From assembly GCA_916048055.1 (NCBI GenBank), contig CAJZHL010000009.1, positions 372,001 through 436,000 of the forward strand: a DNA stretch of 64,000 nucleotides, in the 5' to 3' direction. Every line of letters begins with the position of its first letter. Positions within the stretch are counted from its first letter, which is position 1. This stretch comes from Pedinophyceae sp. YPF-701. Its lineage: Eukaryota; Chlorophyta; Pedinophyceae. Positions 32,678 through 43,234 of the stretch are shown here, in pieces. The notes under the pieces were generated by a model. It was not told where the DNA came from and ran no database searches. It was given only the letters and a program-made list of their open reading frames with translations. The position numbers and the translations under genes were made by a program.

Positions 32678-34312
32678 ATGCGAGCCGCGGCGGTGACGAC
32701 GCTCCTGCTCGCTCTGTATGCCGGGTGCGCGCTCGGGTCGCTGGCGAAGGCGCCCGGCGCGCGGACGCTGCGGGTGAAGGGCATGGACGTGATATCGACG
32801 GGGGTGTTGGATCCGCACTGCGAGCCGAAGCTGAAGGAGAACGACCGCGTCGAGTTTCACTACAGGTGCGCGGGCGTAGCGGCGCTTGTTGCAACGAGAT
32901 ATATCAGCGATCCCGTGGCGTCATGGAGCACTACTTCCAAGCTCTCGAATCCTACGAAGTATGCCTACTTTTCGCCTCCCGGCGACCGGCGCGGCGCTGC
33001 CTCCACCATGACACAGCCTTGTTCCCCGCCGCGCAGGCTGACGTCGCGGGAAACCAAGCGGGTGGTCGACCACGGCACGGAGTACGTCGGCAGGCCGCAG
33101 GACGCCACGTGGCGCGAGGTACGCACTCCCCCCCCACGCGCCCCGCCCGCCCGCACGCCGCGTCCGCGCCGCTGACCCGCCTGTCGCACCCGCGCGGCCG
33201 CAGAGCGAGCTCCCCGAGGCCCTCTACCACGGCATGCTCGGCGCGTGCATCGGCGAGCAGCGCCGCATCCTCGCCCCGGCGTCCAAGACTGAGGCCGTCG
33301 CGCAGCACTTCTCGGCCGACGCCGACGCGTTCCGGTCCGGCGGCGTCCAGATCGACGTCGACGTCGTGTCCCTGAACGGCCGCATCGCCTCGCTCGAGCC
33401 CTCCCAGGACGGCACCGGCGGCCAGTGGCACGGCTTCGACTACCCCGCGGAGCACTACTGCGACGCGTGCCACTACCTGACCGAGCGGTTCCCCGCGGCG
33501 TGGGTCTCAATGTCGCTGAAGCGGACGCGCGAGATGCAGAGCGCGACGACGGACACGCCCGCGGCGCTGCAGTACGACGAGCAGTTTGAAAAAGCGGTGC
33601 AGGAGTTCTGCGAGCACGGCAAGTACGCGTACGGCGACGACACGGCGCCCTTCATGGAGCAGGGTTGCAGGCAGCTGATGCGCGTGCGGAAGCGGGACAT
33701 CGTTGGGCAGCTTCTGAGCAAGCATTTGTCGAACGAGGTCATTCGCGAGTTCAAGAAGACTGTCTGCGAGGACATCGCGCAGTCGTGCACGTACAACAGC
33801 CGCGCCACGCGCGCGCTGCACAACGAAAGCAAGACGCCCTACGGCCGCGTGGTACGTCCCCCGCGGTCCCCGCCGCCCAACACCTACCCGCCACGCAGCC
33901 GCTTCCGCGCGAGACCGTGCTTCCCCGCCCGCGTTCGCTCACGCGAACGCGCCGTGCGCCGCGTCCGCAGTCGAGCCGGCGGTGCGAGGCGTGCAAGGCC
34001 TCCTTGGAAGACATGCACTTTCACTTCCGCACGCAATCTAGCATCGCGGCGGGCAAGGGCGTTCGGGCGCGCGTGGACGAGCTCGCGGAGGTGATCTGTC
34101 TGCCGATGGTGCGGCGGCACGACCGGTGGGGCCCCGTGGAGGCGGAGGTGTGTCAGGACATGGTCGAGGAGCACGCGGACTCCGTCAAGGACGGGACGGA
34201 GAAGGTGGTGGCGGGGGAGTGGCAGTGGGAGGACGTGGTGAAGAAGGTGTGCGTCGAGGACCTCGAGGTGTGCAAGTACGGGGACTTCGAGCCCCCGAAC
34301 AGCGAACTGTGA
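32678..34312 (+). CDS. Secreted/ER FKBP-like protein with two saposin-like (canopy-like) domains
   Basis: Exons 32678-32865, 33037-33118, 33204-33851 and 33971-34312 join in phase to 419 residues. A signal peptide MRAAAVTTLLLALYAGCALG is followed by an FKBP-like module (GVLDPHCEPKLKENDRVEFH, then a Tyr/Val/Gly block and MLGACIGEQRRILAP, the usual GMxxGExRxxxxP strand). Two Cys-rich helical modules follow: YCDACHYL...FCEHGKY...GCRQLM...VCEDIAQSC, and RCEACKASL...VICLPM...VCQDMV...VCVEDLEVC. Their paired-Cys spacing fits saposin-B/canopy (DUF3456) domains. Likely an ER folding factor. FKBP active-site aromatics are only partly visible, so PPIase activity is doubtful. No KDEL-type end (ends NSEL). 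Its stop is 31 bp from that of the next gene. Confidence 0.75.
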
Positions 34313-34343
34313 CGCGGGGTGTTACGACTGCGTGCCGCGCGCG

Positions 34344-35551
34344 CTACTCCCAGCTAGGCTGCTCCTGGTTCTGCGTCGGCGCGGCGGCCTCCTCGTCGCC
34401 CCCCGGGTTCTGCACGAACTGGATGTTGTACCCCCCCCCCTCGGTCTGGTTGAGCTTGAAGTTGTCCGTCGAGAGCCCGAAGTTCCCCAGCACCATGTTC
34501 CCGAGGTCCTTGAGCTTGCCCATCATCTCGTTCTGCGAGCACACGCCGCCACCGGCCCACACACATCAGCGCACACAGCCTCACTCGCGCCCCTACGCGG
34601 CCGCAGCACGGGCGGCTCAGACACTGCAACGCGCACACGACCACTGCCTCGCGCCGTGCCGCACCTTGAGCTCCTCGTCCTTCTTCTTGACGACCGGTTC
34701 GAGGCGCAACAGCGCCGCGTGCGCAGTGTGGTCCTGCGGGTGGTCCTTCTTGACCCCCTGGTAGTCCTCCATCGCCTTGTGCAGCTCCCCGATGGACTCG
34801 TACGCCAGTGCGCGCCGCAGCCGGGCCTTGGTGTACCTGCGTGCAGCGGCCACGGCGTCTGGTTGTGTCGTCCTGTGTGTGCGCGGGGGGGTTGCAGGAG
34901 AGGGGCGGGCGGGCCTGGGCGGGCGCGCACGTCTCGTCGGCCTCCAGGGCGGCTGTGCAGTCGAGGACGACGCCGTCCCAGTCTTCCATGGACACGCGGC
35001 ACGCCGCGCGGTTCGCCAGGAACACAGCCCTCTCGGCGCGATTCTCCTCCGGGCACGCGTCCGCCGCCCCTGAACCAGCACGGCAACGGTGTGGCGTGCT
35101 GAGCTGTGGGACGTGGCGCAGTATGAGCGAGAATGCATGGCGGCACGGGGCGCGGAAGCGAGGTGCAGGAGCAGGATGAAGGGGCGTCGTTTGTGCGGAG
35201 AGGACGGGGGCCGCGCGGGGGCGCACTTGTGTAGAGGGCGATAGCGTCCCGGAACATCTTCTGCTTGTACAGGTCGTTCGCTCGCGCTTTGAGCAACAGA
35301 CACTGAGCGATGGTCAGCGGGCCCTCTTCCGGGATCTCCTCCTGGCTCGCGCGTGCTTTGTCGTCCTGTTCCGCGTTCGCGGCTGCATCAGAGGGCTCGG
35401 CAGCGGAGGCGGCGCCGCCGTTGCCGGCAGACGCGCGCTCGGCTGCCTCGGATGGCGCACCGGACTCCGGAGGCACTGGGCGTTCCGCCGTCTCCTCGTC
35501 CGTGCGCTGCTCCGGCTGCTCGTCGGTGATGTCCTCGATGATAACACCCAT
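34344..35551 (-). CDS. TTC1: TPR protein, TTC1-like co-chaperone
   Basis: Exons 35551-35227, 35069-34931, 34836-34665 and 34532-34344 join in phase to 274 residues (human TTC1 292). After an acidic, Ala-rich N-terminus ([15 protein letters not shown]) come three TPRs: [40 protein letters not shown] and [20 protein letters not shown]. The C-terminal block [17 protein letters not shown] and [13 protein letters not shown] is the diagnostic TTC1 end. The TPRs of this family bind Hsp90/Hsp70 tails. Tail-to-tail with the FKBP-like gene, 31 bp between stops. Confidence 0.9.
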
Positions 35552-36285
35552 CGTCGCGACGCCGCGCCGCCCCTATCAACGCTCTCCTCGCAACAGCGGC
35601 TCCGGAGCGCGCGACCTCCGTGAGAGACACCAGCAGTCCGCTCCCACGCAGCTGCGCTGGTGACGCGTGGCAACAACGCCTGGTTCAGACCGCTGACGGT
35701 GGATTGTTCTCCGCACACCCGCGCGCGGTGCCCCTTGGCCCTCCTCGACGCCGCGGCGCGCTCTCGGAGGTCTGTGAACTGAGACATCCTCGGGGGGCTT
35801 GGGGGGGGCGTCTCAGGGCGCGGCTGGGCTCGTTGCGCTCGCGAGGCGCTCGCGCAGGCACTCGTGGGTGTTCGGCTGCGAGGAGCGTCCGCCCTCTCAC
35901 GCCCGCTGCTGCGCCGCGGACCCGCCCAGCCGCGTGCGTGTGTGCTCCGTCGCTGCGGCTCCTGCGTGGTGGCCGCCAGACACACTTGCGGGCGCAAGCG
36001 ATTGCGTGTGTAGCTGCGGCCGCTGCTTGAGGTTCGTGCGTTCGCGCAGGGTGACGCAACGCCTCCCGCGCCCCCTGGTTTTGTGTCACCAGGTAACGCG
36101 CGCCCGCACCTCCCAGACGTCACCCTCACGCTCTTGCTGCCGCATGGTATAATACACGACATATCTGCGTCGTTTGCGAGGAACCCGCTCGCAACGGCCC
36201 AGCAGCGCCGGCAGCACACCCTCTCTGACCGCAGCAGCGGCCCCTGCACCGCCTCGCGGCTCCCTCGCAGGATCCGGCAATCGCA
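35552..36285. promoter_or_regulatory. Divergent intergenic region TTC1 / sulfite oxidase
   Basis: 734 bp between opposite start codons. No coding signal. A short AT-rich stretch (TATAATAC) sits at about 36147-36155, 130 bp ahead of the sulfite oxidase ATG, a weak TATA-like candidate. Confidence 0.35.
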
Positions 36286-38388
36286 ATGGACGGACCTCGA
36301 CAGGAGGCACTGCGCCGCTCCGCCGCCGCCCTCGCAGCGGTCGCCGTGCCGGCTCTAGCGGCTGCTTGTGGGCCCCGCGGCATCGCCACCGCCGCCCGCC
36401 GCGGGCTGCCAGCCCTCACGGCGCTGCGGTCGCCCTCCCTGCTGGCCCGCAGCTCCCGCCACCCCTCACGCGCACCCGGATGCGCAGCGTCGCGCGCTGA
36501 GAGGCCGCGCCGTGGCATGGCGTCGACGACATCGACCACGGCCGGGGGCGGGGGGCTCCCTGGGGGCCTCGTGGCCATGGGCCTCGTGGGCGTGGGTCTC
36601 GCAGGGTGGTCGTTCCGGCAGGCCACGGGCGGCGAGGAGGGGGGGGGTTTTGCGTCTCTGTTCGGTATGTCCGGCGACAAGAAATACTCCCCCGAGGAGG
36701 TGGCGACGCACGACTGCGCGGAGAAGGGCATCTGGGTGACGTACAAGGGCGAGGTCTACGACGTCACGGACTGGGTCAACCAGGTGCGTCGCACCCACCC
36801 ACCGCCATCCACTCCACCCCCCCCGCACGCGCACACACGCGTGACGGCCCCCGCCCCGCCTCGCCCGTCCCGCAGCACCCGGGCGGCGCGGGGGTGTTCG
36901 CCAAGGTCGCGGGCGGCTCGATCGACGCGGACTGGGCGGCCCTGAAGTTCCACGAGGAGAAGGCGCTTCATATCTTGAAAGAGTACCGAATCGGATCTCT
37001 TACGTACGATCCGGCGGCGCAGCAGCAGTTCGGCGACCCGTACGCGAACGAGCCCTCGCGCGCGCACAAGCGCGTCCGCGTGCTCCAGGAGGGCCCGTTC
37101 AACGCGGACCCCAGCCCGGCGGAGCTGGCAGCGCACGACGTGACGCCGGCGGAGCTGCTGTACGTGCGGAACCACTACCCGACGCCGGCGCTGGACAAGG
37201 AGAAGTACAAGGTGCATCTGAACATGCTCGGGCAGGCGATGGCGTACTCGGTCGCGGACCTGCGGGCGATGGGGGAGGCGTCGGTGACCACGGTCCAGGC
37301 GTGCTCGGGGAACCGCCGGAGCCAGGTGAAGTCGACGGGCGTCAACGGGCTGTCGTGGACGACCGCGGTGGGCAACGTGACGTACACGGGCACGCCTCTC
37401 AAGCCCCTGCTGCTCCGCATTGCCAAGGTAAGGGGGGGAGTCCATACGCCTGTCTGACTTGTCGTTGCTGGAACATACCGCGGTACCCGCACTGCTCCTG
37501 CTTGACGCCGCTGACCACGGACCCTGAGACCTGCACCTCGGCTCAACTTGACTAGTCATCCACACTGCGCTCGTTGTTGTTGTTCGACTCCGAGGGCAGT
37601 CTGCCACGCTCGGATTCCCCGTGTCTACGTCGCAGGAGCAAGGTCTCGACGAGTCGGACCTCGCGGAGCACCACGTGTACATCACCGCGCACGACCGCGC
37701 CCCGAGCGGCACGCCCTTTGCCAACGCCATCGCCTTCGACCGCCTCCCGCCGGACTCGCTCCTCGCGTGGTCGATGAACGGCAAGGACCTCGACCCCGAC
37801 CACGGCTACCCGCTGCGCGTCGTCATGCCGGGCCTGTCCGGGCACTATCAAGTCAAGTTCCCTGACAGCATTGTCCTCATCGATAGGTCCAAAGTGACGG
37901 TGCCGCCGGACCTGCAAGCGGGCGTGGAGAGCGGGGCGCTGTCGGAGTCGCTCGCGGTCGACGTGGCGCTCGCGGACGAGTCCCGCGCGTATTTGAAGTA
38001 CGACCGCGAGGGGGCGCTGGTGGGGATGGCCGATGTGTTGCCGGTGCAGGCGCAGATCCTGGCGGCGGAGGTCGGGGCGGACGGGGCGGTGACGCTGCGT
38101 GGGATCGCGCACGGGCGGGCCGCGGGGCCAGTGCGGACCGTGGAGGTGTCGTGGGACGGCGGCGCGGCGTGGCACGCGGTGCGGCTGGGGGCCGACACGG
38201 GCGCGCGTGGGTGGCGGCGGTGGGAGGTGCAGGTGCCGGCGCGGGCGCTCGCGGGGCGCGAGGAGGTCGAGGTGTTGTGCCGGGCGACGGACGCGGAGGG
38301 CAACGCGACGCCGCGGGAGGCGCCGTGGAACAAGCGCGGCCTCGACGCCAACAGCTGGGACCGGTACGTGGTCCCGACGCACAGCTAG
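36286..38388 (+). CDS. SUOX: Sulfite oxidase with N-terminal cytochrome b5 domain (animal/mitochondrial type)
   Basis: Oxidises sulfite to sulfate. Exons 36286-36783, 36876-37427 and 37636-38388 are phase 0 and give 600 residues. The first 80 residues are Arg/Ala/Ser-rich, followed by a hydrophobic segment GGLVAMGLVGVGLAGW, like the bipartite mitochondrial leader of animal enzymes. The heme domain has YSPEEVATHDCAEKGIWVTY and DWVNQHPGG (heme His). The molybdopterin domain has RNHYPTPALDKEKY, the Mo-ligand Cys in QACSGNRRSQ, and DHGYPLRVVMPG; the dimerisation domain ends NKRGLDANSWDRY. Plant enzymes lack the heme domain, so this is the cytochrome-c-coupled form. The intron 37428-37635 falls between the Mo-site and EQGLDESDLAEHHVY. 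Confidence 0.92.
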
Positions 38389-38984
38389 TGAGGGCGGGGG
38401 GCGCTATTCGTGTCGGACGCGATGTGTCATCGGACGGGGTGGATGGACAGCGTGGTGATCCTGCTGCAGAGGTCTGAACGGGGGAGTATTTTGAGTGGGG
38501 GGTTGGGCGGGTATTTCACGGTACCGCGAGCCATGTCGGACGCGTGCAAGTCGATCCCTTGCCAGGAAGGTGTCCGGGCAGCGGTGTCACGGTGTCAGAA
38601 ACGCGCCGCACTGAACACCATGACGTTTCACCGTGCACGGCCCCTCAGTCACCCCGGGCATCGGCTGCGCGGCGCGACGCGAGCGCAACGCTATCGCGGC
38701 GCCGGGGCTGATTGTGCGCTGACCTACGGGCATCCCCCGACCGCGGGGATGCTTGAAGTGCAGGTGGTGTCTGTTCGCGCGTCGACCGAGCGTGCTGGCG
38801 TCAACCGGAGTAGTCACAGTTGCGGCGGCTCGCTACCCACGTCGGTGCTCGAACCGGCGAACCGATGCAGTCTCGTTTTTAGCCACATGTAGTACGTCGT
38901 GTCTACGCGCAGCGGAGCGTGCCCGAGCACACTCAACATGCACGCAGGTCTCAGTCGGTGTCGCCCCTGCCAGGCAGTGCGCAG
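38389..38984. other. Intergenic, no gene seen
   Basis: Convergent spacer of about 600 bp between sulfite oxidase and the first tandem-family gene; 3' UTRs expected. No open frame with a recognisable motif on either strand. Confidence 0.45.
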
Positions 38985-40054
38985 TCACCTGCGCGCGGCG
39001 TCCGCACCCAGCATCGCACGACGCAGCGGCCCCCGCACACCGCCTTCGCCGCGCAGCCGCCGCCCGTCTCCAGCCAAGTCCACCGCACCAGTCGAGAGCG
39101 ATTCGCAGTTGTGGTTCCGGCTGCACTGCTTCACGGCCGTCGCGCTCGGCCCGCTCCCGGCGCCGGTCGACCCGAGGAACACGTACATCATGCTGCTGGT
39201 CAGACCCAGCAGCGCGAGCAGAACCATCACCAGCGCCAGCTGGAAAGGCCGGATGCGCATCCGGCCGCAGTGGACGACGTACCACAGGCGGCCCTCCTGC
39301 GCTAGCTCTTCCGGAGTGGGATTTCGCTCTGCGGGGGCGGGATTTCGGGGCGGGATTTCGCTCTGCGGGGGCGGGAGCAGCAGCAGGTTGGCGGTTGGGG
39401 CCTGAAGCTACGCGACGACCCGCTGCGGGACTATATCAGCCGGTGCGACTCGCGGAGCCACGATCCAGTGCAGAGTGCGAAGGACGCGGCGTGTTGTGAC
39501 GTGCACGGGTGGCGTGCGGCGTCGCGGCGCGCGTCTGCTGCCCTGCGGCACACCTGGGGGTTCCTCGACGGCGTGCAGCTCCTTCTCGCGCACTGTGTCG
39601 ACGGCGATGTTGATGGACCCGTCGAGGTTAACCACCAGTATCAGCGGCTGCTTCTTCGCGCCCTGCGCACGCGCGTGGCCACTCACGTGATGGCTGGTCT
39701 CAGCGCGCGGCCCCGGACCGTGTCTGGCCGGAGCGCCGGTCGCGGTAGCGGGAGAGCAGTCGAGGCAAACTGACAGTGGTCTGAGCATTGAGTAGCGCTC
39801 CCTCAGGCGCCCGGGAACGGTGTTTTAGAGCTCAGGTGAGGGCGCTGCGAAAGGGCAGGGCTCGTTGCGCGCACCTCCTGCCATTCGTCGTCGAACTTGA
39901 GCGCTGGTAGCTCCTCTACTTCATCCTGCTTCTCGGTCGCCGACACCGCGGGCCGGCGCTTCATCCGCCGCCGCTCACGGCGGCTCAGGGTCTGTGCGCG
40001 GGAGTTGCCGCCGCCGCCGCCGCCGCCATCGCGCATTGGCGACACCGGCGGCAT
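38985..40054 (-). CDS. Tandem single-pass membrane protein family, copy A
   Basis: Family not recognised. Exons 40054-39875, 39662-39552 and 39296-38985 join in phase 0 to 200 residues. Layout: Gly run, basic patch SRRERRRMKRR, acidic stretch ending FDDEWQE; exon 2 with the family core LVVNLDGSINIAVD and REKELHAVEE; exon 3 with one membrane helix FQLALVMVLLALLGLTSSMM, then a Cys pair in QCSRNHNCES, and a tail ending RRAMLGADAARR. The positive N-terminal flank suggests N-in/C-out topology with the Cys pair outside or lumenal (inference). Copies B and C lie directly upstream on the same strand. Start ATG 40054, or 40036. Confidence 0.68.
40007..40027. repeat. CCG trinucleotide run
   Basis: Seven consecutive CCG/GCC-type triplets, read as a poly-Gly tract on the minus strand near the N-terminus of tandem-family copy A. 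Confidence 0.8.
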
Positions 40055-40680
40055 CCTCGCACACGTTCACACCCCTCTGCAGCCCTGGCAGGCAAGCAGC
40101 GCCGCAGAAAACGCCCCGCAGCGCCCGCGGGCGCACGACGTGACACGGTTACAGTTGGTCCCCCGCCGCGATCTACAGCACGGTACCTACGTGCGCACAC
40201 AGCCTCCAGGCGGTCATACCATTGAGTGGTGGGCCCGCGGTGCGCTCCCCATGGCCCGCACGCGTCCTGCAGGCCCACTCAGGACTGCAAGACCCCCGCT
40301 AGGGATCTCCCGCTGACTTTTCGAGACGCGCCGCCCCAGGCCGCACGCGGGGCGCCGAGGAGCCGGTCGAGCGCTCTCCGGCAGTCCGGCCCGCGACCGA
40401 CCGTCGCGCCGCGCACCTGCCGGGCGCGACGGGCCGCTCAGCGCGTGGTCACTGCATCCGCAGCTGGCACCGGGCCCGCGCGCCGCTCGCGCCCGCGACG
40501 CTCGCGCCGGTACGGAAACGGGGCGGGAGGCTGAGTTGCGGGCATGGAAGCGGCGCCGATGGGCGCGGCGACGGCTCAGCTCACATAGTTACCATGGACG
40601 ACATTTTGACACGAGATCGACGCATGCAGGGATATGTGGAGCGATTGTGGCTGCTCGCGATCACCGCCCCGTGGTCCGCG

Positions 40681-41505
40681 TCAGCCGTCGAGTCGAGCTC
40701 GGCGCAGGGAGAGGCGGCGGTGCAGGTGCGGCGGTGGCGCCTCGGGGGCGGCTGCGTCCGCGAGCGCGCCGAGGGCGCGGCGGACGGAAGGCGTCTCGTC
40801 GGGCTGCGGATAGCACCAGGGCGGGCGGCACGTTCGTTCGCGGGAGGTCCCGAAGAAGAGGTACAGGCACCCGACGCCGATGCCCATGAGGACCGCGGAG
40901 ACGCCCATGCAGACGAGCATCGGGATGCTGACGTCGCGGTTCCAGAGGCGAACGGTCCCGCGGCGTCGCTGCGGCTCCCCGGGCGGCGCGGGGGGGAGGG
41001 TGTCGACCACGTCGAGCTCCTTTTCACGCTCGACGTCGATGGCGACGCACGCGGACCCGTCCAGGTTGACGACGAGCGCCACTGCGTGCTTCTCGGCGTC
41101 CTGGAGGGCGAGCGGGCGGGACGGGGCTTGTTCGGGCGCGCGTGCGGTCGTGAGCGGGACATGCTGGATGTTGTAGTCATAGGGGCTTCTTGGGTTGCCG
41201 GGTAGAGACGACGGTTTTGTCGTTGAGTCTGAGCATCGAGTTGATACTATCCATCCCAAAAATGCAGGAGGATCTCCCGGAACTGCATGGCCCCATCCGC
41301 ACGCGGCATCACGCATTGCACTCTGCTGCTCCAGAGTGCGCTTGTTCCGGGCCTCTAAGCGTGACAAACGACGCACCTGCGGCCAGTTCCAGTCGGGAAT
41401 GACCGGTGGAAGCGCGCTCTCCGCTCGCTGCCCGCCCGGTCCCTCCACTCCGCGCAACCTCCTCCCTCCGTCCCCCCCATCGCCATTCGCGCCGCCCTCC
41501 GGCAT
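40681..41505 (-). CDS. Tandem single-pass membrane protein family, copy B
   Basis: Exons 41505-41377 and 41100-40681 join in phase 0 to 182 residues. The first exon ends LPPVIPDWNWPQ, paralleling the acidic/Trp end of copies A and C, but the basic SRRERRR patch is not seen. The core is LVVNLDGSACVAIDVEREKE, followed without an intron by a helix SIPMLVCMGVSAVLMGIGVG and CLYLFFG, a Cys pair in TCRPPWCYP, and an Ala/Pro/Arg-rich tail with SVRRALG. The 276-nt intron is itself stop-free and in frame, so retention would insert 92 residues. Loss of the second intron relative to A and C is notable. Confidence 0.68.
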   Translation of the reverse strand: MPEGGANGDGGDGGRRLRGVEGPGGQRAESALPPVIPDWNWPQVRRLSRLEARNKRTLEQQSAMRDAACGWGHAVPGDPPAFLGWIVSTRCSDSTTKPSSLPGNPRSPYDYNIQHVPLTTARAPEQAPSRPLALQDAEKHAVALVVNLDGSACVAIDVEREKELDVVDTLPPAPPGEPQRRRGTVRLWNRDVSIPMLVCMGVSAVLMGIGVGCLYLFFGTSRERTCRPPWCYPQPDETPSVRRALGALADAAAPEAPPPHLHRRLSLRRARLDG

Positions 41506-42072
41506 CCCCCTCCAGCCGCCTCACAGTACACCACTCGTCGCCTGCAACCCCCCGCGCACAAGGCAAGCGTGCGTGCGGACCGACCCCGCCTGGTGCGTCG
41601 GAGGACTCCACTCTCCAACCAACTGTTGATAGGACCGCACCGCTGGGGCCCCGGCGCCCGCGCGTGTAGTTGCGCCCGCGATGCCACGGTGGCCAAGTGC
41701 GGCCCCGGGCGCGCGTGGAGGGGCACTGATCGCCCCACGTGCAGTTTCGCTCAGTCTGACACACCGACGGAGTGCATCCGAGGCGCTTCTGGTCGTGCTT
41801 CGTGTGCGGCATCGACTGGACGGCAATGCGCGCGCCTCTCACTGCACGGTCCGCAGCCAGCGAGCAACGGGGCGGCGGAGAACACGTCACATTGGATGAT
41901 GATGCGCAGCGCGCCAGCCGGACGCCCCGCAATCGCGGGCGTCGCAAGAAATGGTCATCACGCAGGTCGCCCGCGCGGCAGCGCCTAAGCGCGCCGTCGC
42001 CGGCGGCCGCAGTCATGCAAGCTGCTGAGCTAGCAGGAGCAGAGGGGGTGTTGTGCAAGTCGGCCCGGTGCC
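41506..42072. other. Spacer between family copies B and C
   Basis: 567 bp, presumably promoter of copy B and 3' end of copy C. No further family-core motif is seen here. Confidence 0.4.
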
Positions 42073-43234
42073 CTACAGGACGCCCTCGGCCCCGTCCCCG
42101 AGCATCGCCCGCCGCAGAGTAGCAACGTGGTCGCCGTCTCCCGCCGCGAACAGCGCCTCCGCCGCGCCTCCGTCGCCGTCGCCGCCCATCAGGAGCCGCC
42201 GGGCCCCGCCGCTAGCAGTGGCTTGCGCGCACGCGCGCCCTCTGCAGCGGCGGGGCGTGCCGCCGACGAACAGGTAGAGCACCGCGATTCCGATCCCCAC
42301 GAGGGACGCGCACAGTCCGATGCACACCAGGGTGCCCGTGCGCGGCTCCAGGCAACACACGCTCGACGTGCGCAGCCGCTCGGCGAGGTCCTCCAGCTGC
42401 TGCCGCTCGAGATCCTCTGCGAGAGCGACGCACGGACGATCCGCGACGTCAGGGGCGGCCGCTCGCAACGCGGTGCGAGCAGCTACGTGCTCAGTGTAGC
42501 GGAGAGGCGACGTGGCGGTCGAGATGGTGACGCGCAAGCGAATGGGACCGATCTCTCGTTGTTTATGATGCAAGATCGAGCGAGCCGGTGCATGACGGCG
42601 TGATATCACGCTCTGACACGCCGTGCGGCGCTGCTCACCTGCGGAGACATCCTGCACGGCGTGGAGCTCCTTCTCACGTTCGGGGTCGACGGCGACGTAC
42701 GCGGACCCGTCCAGGTTGACAACGAGCGCCAGAGGCGGCTTCTCGGCGTTCTGCACGGCGCAACGCGATTCCTTCGTTCGTAATGCGCACCGCAGCGCGA
42801 CGAACGGGGACCCTCAGGCGAGGCCATACGTTATGTGTTGGATGAGTGGCTGCGGCCGCTCCCCGGCGAATGGCTGAGCCGCGCGCGACGGAGCTGGCGG
42901 ATACCGGTAGGAACAGCACGTTCGCGCCCGTATTCGCGCGAGAAAGTGCGTATATTTGCGCGGCAGGCGAAGATCCCGAGGACATCGTGGCGGGCAGGCG
43001 CGGGCGCACCTTCGGCCATTCGTCGTCCGGGATGGCGGGGGGAAGGGCGCCCTTCTCCACGTCGGGGATCGGGCGGAGCGACTCGCGGCGTGCGCGCCGC
43101 GCTGCGCGCAGCGCCCGCCTTCGTTCCCTACGAGAGGGCGTGTGGGTCTGTGCAGGCGCTGGCGGATCGGCGCGAGATGGCTCGGCCGGCGGGCCCTCTG
43201 CCTCCACGTCAGGGGGGAGACGGCTGTCCGGCAT
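42073..43234 (-). CDS. Tandem single-pass membrane protein family, copy C
   Basis: Exons 43234-43010, 42750-42639 and 42416-42073 join in phase to 226 residues. N-terminus is Pro/Ala-rich and acidic, then the basic patch SRRERRRALRAARRARRES and LPPAIPDDEWPK. Exon 2 carries NAEKPPLALVVNLDGSAYVA and DPEREKELHAVQD. Exon 3 adds a short helix (ERQQLEDLAERLRTSS) not in the other copies, then CCLEPRTG, the membrane helix LVCIGLCASLVGIGIAVLYL, the Cys pair RCRGRACAQ, and a tail ending LRRAMLGDGAEGVL. The tail RRAMLG is shared with copy A. Start ATG 43234 chosen; the frame is open further upstream. Divergent from the F-box gene. Confidence 0.68.

Noticed and set aside
38800-38890. GGTTCGAGC on the minus strand, resembling a tRNA T-loop
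   Set aside because: No acceptor stem, D-arm or anticodon arm can be paired around it.
40681-41505. Copy B as one intronless 274-residue gene
   Set aside because: The middle 276 nt encode no motif shared with A or C, have good splice sites at both ends, and sit exactly where A and C have their first intron.
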